Shown: positions 24,703-33,514 of the stretch, in pieces | Layout: each line of letters opens with the position of its first letter | Position numbering within the stretch: position 1 is the first letter of the stretch | Assembly: GCF_014202935.1 (NCBI RefSeq) | Contig: NZ_JACHHX010000003.1 | Coordinates: 167,747 to 231,746, forward strand | Direction: 5' to 3' | Source of the DNA: Rehaibacterium terrae | Lineage (GTDB): Bacteria > Pseudomonadota > Gammaproteobacteria > Xanthomonadales > Xanthomonadaceae | DNA: 64,000 nt | Translations under genes and position numbers: made by a program | The notes under the pieces: generated by a model | Told to the model about the DNA's origin: nothing | The model's input: only the letters and a program-made list of their open reading frames with translations | Databases searched by the model: none

Positions 24703-26883
24703 TCAATCGACCCAGGCGAAGCCGCGCCGCTCGGCCTGCACGTGGGCGTGCACGCGGCTGGCCAGCTGGTGGTCGCGGCTGAGCAGCTCGATGGCGTCGG
24801 CGAGGATCGCGGCCGACTCGCGCAGCAGGGCGTCGGGGCGGCGCTCCTCCTCGCGTTCGGCGGCGGCGTCGGCAGCGACGTCGCGCTCGTCGGCCTGCAA
24901 GCCGTCGTCGCTGCTGCGGGCCAGGCTGGGGGCGTCGATGCCCAGCGCCTTGCGCGCCTCCTCGCGCGCCCTGCGGCGGGCCTCGATGCGCTCGCGCTCG
25001 GCGCGGCGCACGTCGATGTTCAGCGAGATCTCCTTGCGGGCACGCTGGGCACGGTACTCGGCCACGTCCTCGCGCCACCACTGGAATTCAGGGTCCTCGG
25101 CCACACGCGCCTCGTGGCGCTCGGCGAGCAGCGGCAGCAGCGGCCCGAAGTCACCCAGGCGCGGGTGTGGCACGGGCGCGATCTTCGTCCACGGCAGCGC
25201 GTTGTCGTAACTGCTCTCGCCGTACTCGCTGGCGTCGAGGGTGACCGGGAACTGGATGTCCGGCAGCACGCCCTTGTGCTGTGTGCTGCCGCCGGTGGGC
25301 CGGAAGAACTGCGCCACCGTCAGCCGCACCTGGCCGAAGCGCGGGGTCTCGTTGCGCGGCCAGCGGTCCAGGTCGATCAGGTTCTGCACGGTGCCCTTGC
25401 CGAAGGTCTGCTCGCCGATGATCAGGCCGCGGCCGTAGTCCTGGATGGCGGCGGCGAAGATCTCCGAGGCCGAGGCCGAGGCGCGGTTGGTCAGCACCGC
25501 CAGCGGGCCGTCCCAGGCCACGCCGCCGCTGCGGTCGGACTCGACGCTGACCCGGCCGCCGGCTTCGCGCACCTGCACCACCGGGCCGGAGTCGATGAAC
25601 AGGCCGGTCAGCTCGATCGCCTCGTTGAGCGAGCCGCCGCCGTTGTTGCGCAGGTCCATGACCACGCCGTCGACCCGCTCGGCCTTCAGCTCGGCGAGCA
25701 GGCGGGCGACGTCGCGGGTGGCCGAGGTGTAGTCGGGGTCGTTGCGGCGGCGGGCGTCGAAGTCCTGGTAGAAGGTCGGCAGGGTGATCACGCCGATGCG
25801 GCGCTGGCCATCCCCGGTGTCGATGGTGAGGATCGAGCGCTTGGCGGCCTGCTCCTCCAGCTTGATCTTGTCGCGCACGATGGCGACCTGCTCGTGCTTG
25901 CCGTCGAGGCCGGCCTCGGCCGGCAGCAGTTCGAGGCGTACCACGCTGTCCTTCGGGCCGCGGATCAGGTCGACCACGTCGTCGACGCGCCAGCCGACCA
26001 CGTCGGTCATCGGGCCGGAGCGGCCCTGGCCGACCGCGACGATGCGGTCGCCGGGCTTGACCTTGCCGCTCATCGCCGCCGGGCCGCCCGGCACGATCGA
26101 GCGGATGACGATGAACTCGTCCTGCCGCTGCAGCACCGCGCCGATGCCTTCCAGCGACAGCCGCATGGAGATGTTGAAGTTCTCCGAGGTGCGCGGGGTC
26201 ATGTAGCCGGTGTGCGGCTCGATGGCCGTCGCATAGGCGTTCATGAAGGTCTGGAACACGTCCTCGGACTTGAGCTGGCGGATCCGTGACTCGAGGTTGG
26301 CGTAGCGCTTGTCCAGGGTCTTGCGGATCTCCTCGTCCTTGCGTCCGGCCAGCTTCAGGCGCAGCACGTCGTTCTTGACGTACTGCCGCCACAGCTCGTC
26401 GAGCTCGGCGCGGTCGGCGGCCCAGGGCTGGTCCTTGCGATCCAGGCGCCAGGTTTCGTCCTTGCCGAAGTCGAAGTCCTTCCCGACCAGCGCGCGGGCG
26501 TGGGCGACGCGCTCGCCGACGCGCTGCACGTAGACGTTGAAGATGTCGAACGCCGGCTGCAGGTTGCCGGCGCGGATGGCGTCGTCCAGGCGGGTGCGCC
26601 AGACGTCGAACTTCTGAATGTCCTCGGCCAGGAAGAACAGCCGCTCGCCGTCGAGCGCGTCGAGGTAGCGCTTGTGGATCTCGGCCGAGAGGGCGTCATC
26701 GAGTGGGCGCGGCTTGTAGTGGTAGCGGCTGTCGCTGAGCAGGCCGTAGACCAGCCGCGCCGCGCCTGCCTGGTCGGCGGTCGGCGCCAGCCCGACGTCG
26801 GCGGAGGGGCCGGGGCCGCTCTGTGCCGCCATCGTGAACGGCAGCAGGGCGACCAGCAGCAGCAAACCAAGACGCTTGAACAT
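24703..26883 (-). CDS. prc: Carboxy-terminal processing (tail-specific) protease Prc
   Basis: This 726-residue S41 peptidase degrades or trims periplasmic proteins at their C-termini. A signal peptide (MFKRLGLLLLVALLPFTMAA) is followed by an N-terminal helical domain (about 40-240), a PDZ domain (about 245-335), the S41 core and a long charged C-terminal DUF3340 domain. The Ser-Lys dyad lies in NRASASASEIF (Ser471/473) and FGKGTVQ (Lys496). Length and domain set match E. coli Prc rather than the shorter CtpA, which is present separately at 34.3 kb. GAGGAAAG precedes the ATG at 26883. Confidence 0.95.
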   Translation of the reverse strand: MFKRLGLLLLVALLPFTMAAQSGPGPSADVGLAPTADQAGAARLVYGLLSDSRYHYKPRPLDDALSAEIHKRYLDALDGERLFFLAEDIQKFDVWRTRLDDAIRAGNLQPAFDIFNVYVQRVGERVAHARALVGKDFDFGKDETWRLDRKDQPWAADRAELDELWRQYVKNDVLRLKLAGRKDEEIRKTLDKRYANLESRIRQLKSEDVFQTFMNAYATAIEPHTGYMTPRTSENFNISMRLSLEGIGAVLQRQDEFIVIRSIVPGGPAAMSGKVKPGDRIVAVGQGRSGPMTDVVGWRVDDVVDLIRGPKDSVVRLELLPAEAGLDGKHEQVAIVRDKIKLEEQAAKRSILTIDTGDGQRRIGVITLPTFYQDFDARRRNDPDYTSATRDVARLLAELKAERVDGVVMDLRNNGGGSLNEAIELTGLFIDSGPVVQVREAGGRVSVESDRSGGVAWDGPLAVLTNRASASASEIFAAAIQDYGRGLIIGEQTFGKGTVQNLIDLDRWPRNETPRFGQVRLTVAQFFRPTGGSTQHKGVLPDIQFPVTLDASEYGESSYDNALPWTKIAPVPHPRLGDFGPLLPLLAERHEARVAEDPEFQWWREDVAEYRAQRARKEISLNIDVRRAERERIEARRRAREEARKALGIDAPSLARSSDDGLQADERDVAADAAAEREEERRPDALLRESAAILADAIELLSRDHQLASRVHAHVQAERRGFAWVD

Positions 26884-27115
26884 CGGTACTTTCCTCGCGG
26901 CCATGACGGCCGAAACCTTCGATCCCGGACGGGGCGCGGAGTTCGGGCCGTCAGCTTGCGCCGCGGGTCCGGACCGGGCCTGTGCCAGACGTAACCGCCC
27001 GCGTCCACTATGCCGCATTCCGGCGCCGATGGCTGAATCGTCGGGAAAGCTGCGATTCGGGGCACGGGACCCGGAAAAACGGCCGCCTGGCACGCAAGCG
27101 GCAGGCCTCCGATGC

Positions 27116-27144
27116 GGCTCATCCCGGCAAAGCCGGGATGAGCC
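27116..27144 (-). terminator. 13-base-pair hairpin downstream of lipA
   Basis: GGCTCATCCCGGC pairs perfectly with GCCGGGATGAGCC around AAA, starting 16 bases after the lipA stop. It lacks a T-run. The core (TCATCCCGGC..AAGCCGGGATGA) is the same hairpin as in the dispersed intergenic repeats, so it may be a REP-like element serving as a transcript end. Confidence 0.6.
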
Positions 27145-27159
27145 CCGAGCCCTGGCTTC

Positions 27160-28173
27160 TCAGCCCGTGACGCCCGCTTCCGCCGCCATCCGGTCGGCGT
27201 GGTAGGACGAGCGCACCATCGGGCCGGAGGCGACGTGGCTGAAGCCGAGTTCGTAGCCGAGCTTCTCCAGCGCGGCGAATTCGTCCGGGGTCCAGTAGCG
27301 CATCACCGGGTGGTGGTGTGGCGTCGGCTGCAGGTACTGGCCGATGGTGACCATGTCGACGTCGTGGGCGCGCAGGTCGCGCAGCGCTTCGGCCACCTGC
27401 TCGAAGGTCTCGCCCAGGCCGAGCATGATGCCGGACTTGGTCGGGATCGCCGGGTGCTGCGCCTTGAAGCGCTGCAGCAGGGTCAGCGACCACCGGTAGT
27501 CGGCACCCGGCCGCACGTTCGGATACAGCGGCTGGACGGTCTCGATGTTGTGGTTGAACACGTCCGGCGGGGCGGCCGCGAGGATCTCCAGCGCCCGGTC
27601 CATGCGGCCCTTGCCGCGGAAGTCGGGCGTGAGGATCTCGATCTTGGTGCCGGGACTCAGCGCGCGCACCCGGGTGATGCAGTCGACGAAGTGCTGGGCG
27701 CCACCGTCGCGCAGGTCGTCACGGTCGACCGAGGTGATGACGACGTACTTCAGGCCCATGTCGGCGACGGTGCGCGCCAGGCTCTCGGGCTCGCCGGGGT
27801 CGGGCGGCTTGGGCCGGCCGTGGGCGACGTCGCAGAACGAGCAGCGGCGGGTGCAGACCTCGCCGAGGATCATGAAGGTGGCGGTGCCGTGGCCGAAGCA
27901 CTCGTGGATGTTGGGGCAGCTCGCCTCCTCGCAGACCGTCACCAGCCGGTTCTCGCGCAGCTTGGCCTTGAGCTTCTGCACCGCATTGCCGGACGGGATG
28001 CGCACGCGGATCCAGCTCGGCTTGCGCAGCACCGGCGCGTTCTGGTCGAACTTGACCGGGCTGCGGGCGATCTTGTCCTCGCCGAGCTGCTTGCGGCCCG
28101 CCTCGAGCGGACCGGCGCCGCCGGTGTCGACGATCTGCAGCGGAATGGACTTGATGGCGGCGGTGTCGGTCAT
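27160..28173 (-). CDS. lipA: Lipoyl synthase
   Basis: LipA is a radical-SAM enzyme that inserts two sulfurs into protein-bound octanoyl groups to make lipoate. The 337-residue protein has both iron-sulfur clusters: the auxiliary cluster motif [12 protein letters not shown] (CX4CX5C) near residue 80 and the radical-SAM motif CTRRCSFC (CX3CX2C) near residue 107. The C-terminal RSSYHAD carries the conserved Arg-Ser-Ser sequence that ligates the auxiliary cluster. It is the last gene of ybeD-lipB-lipA, with a 53-base gap after lipB. Confidence 0.98.
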   Translation of the reverse strand: MTDTAAIKSIPLQIVDTGGAGPLEAGRKQLGEDKIARSPVKFDQNAPVLRKPSWIRVRIPSGNAVQKLKAKLRENRLVTVCEEASCPNIHECFGHGTATFMILGEVCTRRCSFCDVAHGRPKPPDPGEPESLARTVADMGLKYVVITSVDRDDLRDGGAQHFVDCITRVRALSPGTKIEILTPDFRGKGRMDRALEILAAAPPDVFNHNIETVQPLYPNVRPGADYRWSLTLLQRFKAQHPAIPTKSGIMLGLGETFEQVAEALRDLRAHDVDMVTIGQYLQPTPHHHPVMRYWTPDEFAALEKLGYELGFSHVASGPMVRSSYHADRMAAEAGVTG

Positions 28174-28226
28174 GAGGGCGGCGTCGTGGTGTGCGGGCGC
28201 GGCTCACGCCGCTCCTGCAGGGGAAA

Positions 28227-28886
28227 TCAGGCGGCGGCCAGGTCGGGGAGCTCCGGTGTCCATTCCGGCGTCAGGCCGAGCTGGCGCGACAATGCCGCGA
28301 CCAGCGGCGGCTTGACCGCGTCCAGGCCCGATGGGCCGCCCAAGTCTAGCACCGAGGTCACCTGCAGGCCCTGGTAGCCGCAGGGGTTGATGCGCCGGAA
28401 CGGCTCCAGATCCATGGCGATGTTGAAGGCCAGGCCGTGGAAGGTGCAGCCCCGCCGCACCCGCAGGCCCAGCGCCATCACCTTGGCGCCATTGACGTAC
28501 ACGCCGGGGGCGCCGTCCTTGCGGTGGGCGGCGATGTTCCAGTCGGCCAGCACGTCGATGACGGCCTGCTCGATGCGCTCGACCAGCTCGCGCACACCGA
28601 GGCCGAGCCGGCGCAGATCCAGCAGCGGGTAGGCGACCAGCTGGCCGGGGCCGTGGTAGGTCACCTGGCCGCCGCGATCGACCGGGATCACCGGGATCTC
28701 GCCCGGTGCCAGCACGTGCTCCATCTTCCCGGCCTGGCCGAGGGTGAAGACCGGGTCGTGCTCGACCAGCCACAGTTCGTCCGGGGTGTCCGCGCCGCGG
28801 GCGTCGGTGAGCCGCTGCATCGCGCGCCAGACCGGCTCGTAGGGCTGGCGGCCGAGCTCGCGGACGCGCCAGGCGCGTCCGGTCAC
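28227..28886 (-). CDS. lipB: Lipoyl(octanoyl) transferase LipB
   Basis: LipB moves octanoate from acyl carrier protein to the lipoyl domains that LipA then sulfurates. The 219-residue protein contains the family signature [19 protein letters not shown] and the catalytic Lys in [11 protein letters not shown] Cys in [13 protein letters not shown] is the second member of the active-site dyad. The start is placed at GTG 28886, which overlaps the ybeD stop (GTGA on the minus strand). That gives a normal length, whereas the longer open frame reaches into ybeD. Translation is likely coupled to ybeD. Confidence 0.96.
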   Translation of the reverse strand: MTGRAWRVRELGRQPYEPVWRAMQRLTDARGADTPDELWLVEHDPVFTLGQAGKMEHVLAPGEIPVIPVDRGGQVTYHGPGQLVAYPLLDLRRLGLGVRELVERIEQAVIDVLADWNIAAHRKDGAPGVYVNGAKVMALGLRVRRGCTFHGLAFNIAMDLEPFRRINPCGYQGLQVTSVLDLGGPSGLDAVKPPLVAALSRQLGLTPEWTPELPDLAAA

Positions 28887-29161
28887 AGCGTCCACCTGAC
28901 CTCCGGACAGGCGCGCAGGGCGCCGTGGGCGGCGTCGTAATCCTCGCGGCTCTGGGCCACGAAGCTCACCGTCACCGAGACGTAGTTGCCCTTGGCGGAG
29001 GGGCGGATGCGCATGGTCTCCTCCAGCACGGTCAGGCCGGCCGCCTGCAGGCGGGCGGGGACGAGCAGGTGCAGCTCGCCCTCGACCGCGCCCATGGCGC
29101 TGATCTCGAAGGTGCCGGGGAACTGGAAGCCGTGCCCGGGGTTGTCGGAGCGGATGGTCAT
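28883..29161 (-). CDS. ybeD: DUF493 family protein YbeD
   Basis: A 92-residue ferredoxin-fold protein of the DUF493/YbeD family, usually found next to lipB. Conserved features are the [11 protein letters not shown] segment and [14 protein letters not shown]. The fold resembles regulatory ACT-type domains and a role in lipoate metabolism is suspected but unproven. The ATG at 29161 was chosen by length and similarity. A promoter-like pair sits immediately upstream, so the message may be leaderless. Confidence 0.9.
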   Translation of the reverse strand: MTIRSDNPGHGFQFPGTFEISAMGAVEGELHLLVPARLQAAGLTVLEETMRIRPSAKGNYVSVTVSFVAQSREDYDAAHGALRACPEVRWTL

Positions 29162-29168
29162 GGCTCCG

Positions 29169-29197
29169 ATTATCGGGGCGGGGGCGGCGAATCCCAA
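29169..29197 (-). promoter_or_regulatory. Candidate promoter of ybeD-lipB-lipA
   Basis: On the minus strand, TTGGGA (29197-29192) and GATAAT (29174-29169) are separated by exactly 17 bases. Each matches sigma-70 consensus at four or five positions. Transcription would start about seven bases further on, at or within a base of the ybeD ATG (29161). Confidence 0.5.
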
Positions 29198-29240
29198 GCC
29201 GGAGGCGGTACGCCCCGACCCGTCGTGCGCACACCGTGCA

Positions 29241-31517
29241 TCAGAACCGGTAGACCAGCGACACCGCGACCACGTGGGCGCGGTAGTCGGGGCTGTCCTC
29301 GGCCAGCAGGATCACGTTGGCGAGCTGGTTGGCGGCGACGCCGTCCAGCGCCCAGTCGGTCGAGCGGTAGCGCTCGTACCAGTAGCGCAGGCGCACCGAC
29401 CAGTCGCCCTGCAGCCGCAAGCCGCCGTGCAGGCTCAGCGAGTCCAGCCGGGTGGTGTTGGGCGGCAGCGCGGCAACGTTGAGCGCGCTGCCCGCGGTCA
29501 GATCGATGGCGTTGTCGGAGCGGGCGTAGAGCAGGTCGGCGCCGAGCTGGTAGCGGGCCGGACGCGGCTTGAAGGCGACGCCGAGTCCGGCGCTGTCGAC
29601 TTCGTCGCGATGGCGGGCGCGCCAGCGCCGCGCCGGGTCGACGGCGTCGGCCAAGCGGGTGGCGGTGCGGATGCTGGCGCCGGTCTGGTCGAAGTCGAAG
29701 GTCTCGCGGCTGTAGAAGCCGTGGAAGGACAGCGCCTCGGCCGGCACGAAGGCGGCATCCAGCGTCAGCGCGCGGGCGCGGGCGGCGGTCAGGCCGAGCT
29801 CCGAGCGCGTGTAGTCCTCGTCGGCCCAGCTGCCGTCCAGGCCGAAGGTCCAGCGCGGGGTCGGGGTGAAGTTCACCCGCAACTGCGCGCGCTCGCGCTC
29901 GCGGTCGGCCAGATACCAGCGGCGCAGGCCGGGCGGGTTGTCCCATTGGCCGGGAACGGTGGCGGTGTAGGCCGGCGCGTAGCCGGACAGGAACGGCTCG
30001 CTGCCGTGGTAGGTCGAGCCGCTGCGGTCGGCGCGCGACAGCGTCAGCGAGGCATCGACGCGCTCGCCGAAGCCGCGCTGCAGCGAGAGCGAGAACAGAT
30101 CCTCGTCGGCGCGCTCGCGCACCGAGTAGGTGCGGTTGGTCTGGCGCCGTTCGATCGCGCCCGACAGCCGGGTGCGGCCGTCGATGCGCCAGCCGGCCTC
30201 CACCCGCAGGCGCTGTTCGCGGAAGCTGGCCGGCTCGTTGAAGCGGCGCCGGCTGCTGGTGGCGGACGCGTCCTGGTTCTGCGAGTCGCCGCCGATGTAG
30301 ACGTATTCGTCGCGCGGGGTGCGGTTGTCGCGGTCGTCGTAGCGGTAGCTGGCGGCCCAGTGCAGCCGCGGGTGCGGGCGCGAGCTGATGCGCAGGTTGG
30401 CCACGGTGGTGTCGATGCGGCCGTCGAGCGAGGCGCGCGGCAAGGGCTGCACGATACTGGCGGCCAGTACGGGGTTGACGGTGTAGGGCAGGAAGGGATC
30501 GTTCTGGGTCATGCGCCCGAGGGCGATGTCGGCGGTGACGCGGGTGCGCGCGGAAACATTCCAGCCGCCCAGCGCGCTGGCCTGGTGGAAGCGGTTGTCG
30601 GGCGGCAGCGCGGCCCGTCCCTGCCCGCCCGGATAACCCACGCCCGGCGCCCAGCCGGCGATCTGTGCGAACGGGTTCTGCCAGGTCAGCGCGGTGTTGG
30701 CGTTGTCGAACCCGGACAGGTGGTAGCGCAGCTCGAACTGGGTCTTGCGGCCGGCGTAGCGGGCGGCAGCGTCGAATTCGCGGGTGCGGTGGTCGATCGG
30801 CTCGGGCAGCAGTGCGGCGCGCGGATTGCCGCCGCTGTTGCCGATCACGCCGCCCAGGCTCTTGAGGCCGTCGCGCTCCTCGTGGCGGATGCCTGCGGTC
30901 AGTTCCCAGCGGCCCGGCAGCAGTTTGGCCAGGCCCAGGCCGACGCGGCGGCGCTCCACCTCCAGCTCGATCTCGCCCAGGTTCGGCAGCAGCCGCGTCA
31001 TTGCGGCGGTGTTGGCACCGGCGACCCAGCCGGCCGGCAGGGTGAGGGTGTTGCCGCCGATGCCGGTGAACGGCGTCTTGACCGTGCCGCGACGGGTCGG
31101 CATCTGGTCGTAGTCGATGCGCACGCGGTAGTCGCCCTGGCGGCCGAACTCCACCCGCGCCTCGCGCGAGCGCAGGCCGAGGTCGTCGGCGCGCACGCGC
31201 ACGTAGTCGGCGCTCGCCCCGTCATGCGGGCCGCGACGCAGATACTCCAGCCGCAGCACACCGTAGCCGCCCTGTTCGTCGAAGCCGCGCCGGCGGCCGA
31301 AGCGGACGGCGTCGTCGCTGATGTAGCCGAGGCCGAATTCGAGCGTGTTGCGGATCTGCGTCAGCTCGGCGAGCTGCTCGGCGTCGGGCGGCGACGTGGT
31401 GGGCTCGTCGAGCGTGAATTCGTCCTCCTGCGCCAGCGCGAGGGCCGGCGTCAGCAGGGCGACGGCGATCGCCGATCGCAGCAGCAGCGGGCGGTGTGGG
31501 AGCGTTCTGGCGGTCAT
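29241..31517 (-). CDS. MtrB/PioB-family outer-membrane beta-barrel associated with decaheme cytochrome
   Basis: A 758-residue outer-membrane porin that in known systems sheathes a decaheme cytochrome and lets electrons cross the outer membrane. A signal peptide (LLRSAIAVALLTPALALA) precedes an N-terminal plug-like part. About 25 alternating amphipathic strands then run to the C-terminus, which ends in aromatic YRF, the outer-membrane assembly signal. Strand repeats rich in Arg, Tyr and Trp (WEVRYHLSG-type) fit the MtrB/PioB family and its length (about 700-800). It is the last gene of the cytochrome operon, 30 bases after the decaheme gene. Confidence 0.9.
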   Translation of the reverse strand: MTARTLPHRPLLLRSAIAVALLTPALALAQEDEFTLDEPTTSPPDAEQLAELTQIRNTLEFGLGYISDDAVRFGRRRGFDEQGGYGVLRLEYLRRGPHDGASADYVRVRADDLGLRSREARVEFGRQGDYRVRIDYDQMPTRRGTVKTPFTGIGGNTLTLPAGWVAGANTAAMTRLLPNLGEIELEVERRRVGLGLAKLLPGRWELTAGIRHEERDGLKSLGGVIGNSGGNPRAALLPEPIDHRTREFDAAARYAGRKTQFELRYHLSGFDNANTALTWQNPFAQIAGWAPGVGYPGGQGRAALPPDNRFHQASALGGWNVSARTRVTADIALGRMTQNDPFLPYTVNPVLAASIVQPLPRASLDGRIDTTVANLRISSRPHPRLHWAASYRYDDRDNRTPRDEYVYIGGDSQNQDASATSSRRRFNEPASFREQRLRVEAGWRIDGRTRLSGAIERRQTNRTYSVRERADEDLFSLSLQRGFGERVDASLTLSRADRSGSTYHGSEPFLSGYAPAYTATVPGQWDNPPGLRRWYLADRERERAQLRVNFTPTPRWTFGLDGSWADEDYTRSELGLTAARARALTLDAAFVPAEALSFHGFYSRETFDFDQTGASIRTATRLADAVDPARRWRARHRDEVDSAGLGVAFKPRPARYQLGADLLYARSDNAIDLTAGSALNVAALPPNTTRLDSLSLHGGLRLQGDWSVRLRYWYERYRSTDWALDGVAANQLANVILLAEDSPDYRAHVVAVSLVYRF

Positions 31518-31547
31518 GGCGCACCTCGACGCGGAGTGGGGCGCCGG

Positions 31548-32483
31548 TCAGCGCGTGATGCGCGGGCCGGACGGGTGGTTGCTGCCGTGCACCTGCGAAT
31601 GGCAGTTCAGGCAGTTCTTGCCGAGCAGTTGCTGGGCACCGGAGGGGGTGGCGGTGCCCGGCAGGCCGGTGCCGCTGTAAGCGGTGCTTGGATGCATCTG
31701 CGCCAGGTGGCACTGCTGGCACAGGAACGGCCCGCGCGTCTTGAGCATGGCCGGATGCACCGCGCCGTGCGGGCGGTGGCAGATGGTGCAGTCCTCGCGC
31801 ACCGGCGCGTGTTCCCACAGGAACGGGCCGCGTTTCTCGGCGTGGCAGGTGTAGCAGGTTTCGTTGACGGTGGTGGCGGCCAGCAGGGTCGGGCCGCTTC
31901 CGCCGTGCGGGTTGTGGCAGTCGCTGCACGCGACCTTGCCCTCGTGCACCGGATGCGAGAACGGCCGCAGCATCTCGGCGCGCTGGGTCTTGTGGCAGGC
32001 GTAGCAGACGTCGGCCTGGGTGGCCTTGGCCAGCACCGGGTCGGCGCCGGTGTGGATGGTGTGGCAGGAGCTGCAGCTCAAGTCCGCGAAGTCGTGCGCG
32101 CTGCCCTGCCAGTGCATCCGCGCGCTGCCCTCGTGGCATTGCAGGCAGACCTGGTTGCCGGCCGCGGTATGCGACTGCGCGCCCTGGAACAGCACGTCCG
32201 GCGCCGCACGCTGGCCATCGCGTGGCGGACGCATGTGCGCCTCGCTGGGGCCGTGGCAGCTCACGCAGGCCTGGTCGGCGAACGGCGTGCGCGGGTCGGC
32301 CATCACCGCGTGCGGCGACTTCAGGATCGACAGCACCGGGTACTCGTCGGCCTCGTCGTGGCAGCGGGTGCAGGTGCGGAAGCCCTCCTTTTCCGCGTGG
32401 ACCGGCGGCTGCGCCAGCGCGGGCGCCAGCCACAGCGCCAGGGCGAGCAGCAGCAGGTGGGCGGATCGCGTCGATGTGTCCAT
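31548..32483 (-). CDS. DmsE/MtrA-family decaheme c-type cytochrome
   Basis: This periplasmic decaheme cytochrome probably sits inside the neighbouring barrel and conducts electrons through the outer membrane. The 311-residue protein has a signal peptide (LLLLALALWLAPALA) and exactly ten CXXCH heme sites, starting at C38, C73, C113, C137, C160, C186, C210, C232, C255 and C291. The near-even spacing and total length match MtrA/DmsE. GGAGAAG precedes the ATG. In the operon it follows the c-552-like heme protein and precedes the barrel. The direction of electron flow (reduction of an external acceptor or oxidation of a donor such as Fe(II)) cannot be read from sequence. Confidence 0.95.
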   Translation of the reverse strand: MDTSTRSAHLLLLALALWLAPALAQPPVHAEKEGFRTCTRCHDEADEYPVLSILKSPHAVMADPRTPFADQACVSCHGPSEAHMRPPRDGQRAAPDVLFQGAQSHTAAGNQVCLQCHEGSARMHWQGSAHDFADLSCSSCHTIHTGADPVLAKATQADVCYACHKTQRAEMLRPFSHPVHEGKVACSDCHNPHGGSGPTLLAATTVNETCYTCHAEKRGPFLWEHAPVREDCTICHRPHGAVHPAMLKTRGPFLCQQCHLAQMHPSTAYSGTGLPGTATPSGAQQLLGKNCLNCHSQVHGSNHPSGPRITR

Positions 32484-32513
32484 GGGCTTCTCCCCGGTGG
32501 TCCGCTTCGCCGG

Positions 32514-33479
32514 TCAGCGCTTGCCGGCGACGAAGTCGGCGTTGCCGCCGTCGAGCGTCAGGCTGTGCTCGAACGAGACGTAGTGGTGGCGGTGGTCGGC
32601 ATGGCCGTCGTGGACGGCGAACGCGACCATGTAGGTCTTGCCCGGTTCCAGCGTCTTCTGCCCACGCGCCACGGCCTTGAGCGGCCGGCTGAGCAGCACC
32701 GTCCACTCGCCATCGGCGAAGCTGGCGTCGGCACGCACCGGCGTCTGCGGATCCATGCGGCGCCGCTCGAGGATGTAGGCGCCGACCGCCTGCGCCGCCT
32801 GGCCCGGGTTGAGCTTGGCCTGCCAATATTCCAGGAACACGCCCTGGTCGATGAGCTGCTCGAGTTCCGCGTCCGGCTTGAGGTTCTCGCCGCCGCCCTG
32901 GCGGGTCAGCCGCACCCGCGAGGCGCCGAGATATTTCTGGATGCGCCCGCCTGTCGGCGCGCTGGCCATGCCCATGGCGTCGTCGTGGCAGCTGCCCCAG
33001 CAGCCGGCGCGGCCGGCCTCGCGCACGCTGCCGTCGTCGAGCATCACGGTGACGCGGCTGGCCACGTCCGGGTCGAGCTTTTTCGCCAGCGGTGGGCCGG
33101 CTTTCCATCGCAGGTGGAAGTACAGCCGTTCGCCGTCGTGCGCGGTCTTCACCCGCAGGGCAAGGCTGCCGGCCTTGCCGGGGATCGGCGCCGGTTCGAG
33201 CGCACCGCCGCCGACGATGGAGGCGCCGATGTCGCGCTCCTCGCCTTCGTGGCAGCTGCGGCAGCTGCGGCCCTCGCGTAATTTCGGCCCGCCGCTGTGG
33301 TCGCGCTCGGTCAACACCCACTCCCATGAAGCCTGACCGGGGTAGAACAGCACCAGCTCGCGCTCGGGCACCCGGCTCCAGTCGACCGCCTGCGCCGGCA
33401 ACGCAGCCAGCAGGAGCAGCAACCAGGCGCCGGCGTGGGGCAGGTGCGTGGTCGGGATGTCGTGTGCCTGTCGGTTCAT
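32514..33479 (-). CDS. Periplasmic cytochrome c-552/ethylbenzene dehydrogenase-like heme protein
   Basis: This 321-residue secreted protein has a signal peptide (WLLLLLAALPAQA) and a beta-sandwich heme-binding domain of the ethylbenzene-dehydrogenase gamma/cytochrome c-552 type. A canonical heme site CRSCH lies at residues 73-77. A second Cys-His motif, CWGSCH at 160-165, has three residues between the cysteines (CX3CH) instead of two. Whether it binds heme covalently is unclear. It probably shuttles electrons between the NapC-like quinol oxidase and the decaheme cytochrome. GGAGG precedes the ATG. It lies between those two genes with gaps of 35 and 30 bases. Confidence 0.8.
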   Translation of the reverse strand: MNRQAHDIPTTHLPHAGAWLLLLLAALPAQAVDWSRVPERELVLFYPGQASWEWVLTERDHSGGPKLREGRSCRSCHEGEERDIGASIVGGGALEPAPIPGKAGSLALRVKTAHDGERLYFHLRWKAGPPLAKKLDPDVASRVTVMLDDGSVREAGRAGCWGSCHDDAMGMASAPTGGRIQKYLGASRVRLTRQGGGENLKPDAELEQLIDQGVFLEYWQAKLNPGQAAQAVGAYILERRRMDPQTPVRADASFADGEWTVLLSRPLKAVARGQKTLEPGKTYMVAFAVHDGHADHRHHYVSFEHSLTLDGGNADFVAGKR

Positions 33480-33514
33480 GGGTCCACCTCCGCGCGGGCC
33501 GGGCCGCCGCCGTT

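Noticed and set aside
28986..33281. 1431-residue plus-strand open frame across the cytochrome operon
   Set aside because: Composition is repetitive Ala/Gly/Val/Arg with no motif. The minus strand carries ten CXXCH sites and complete signal peptides in order.
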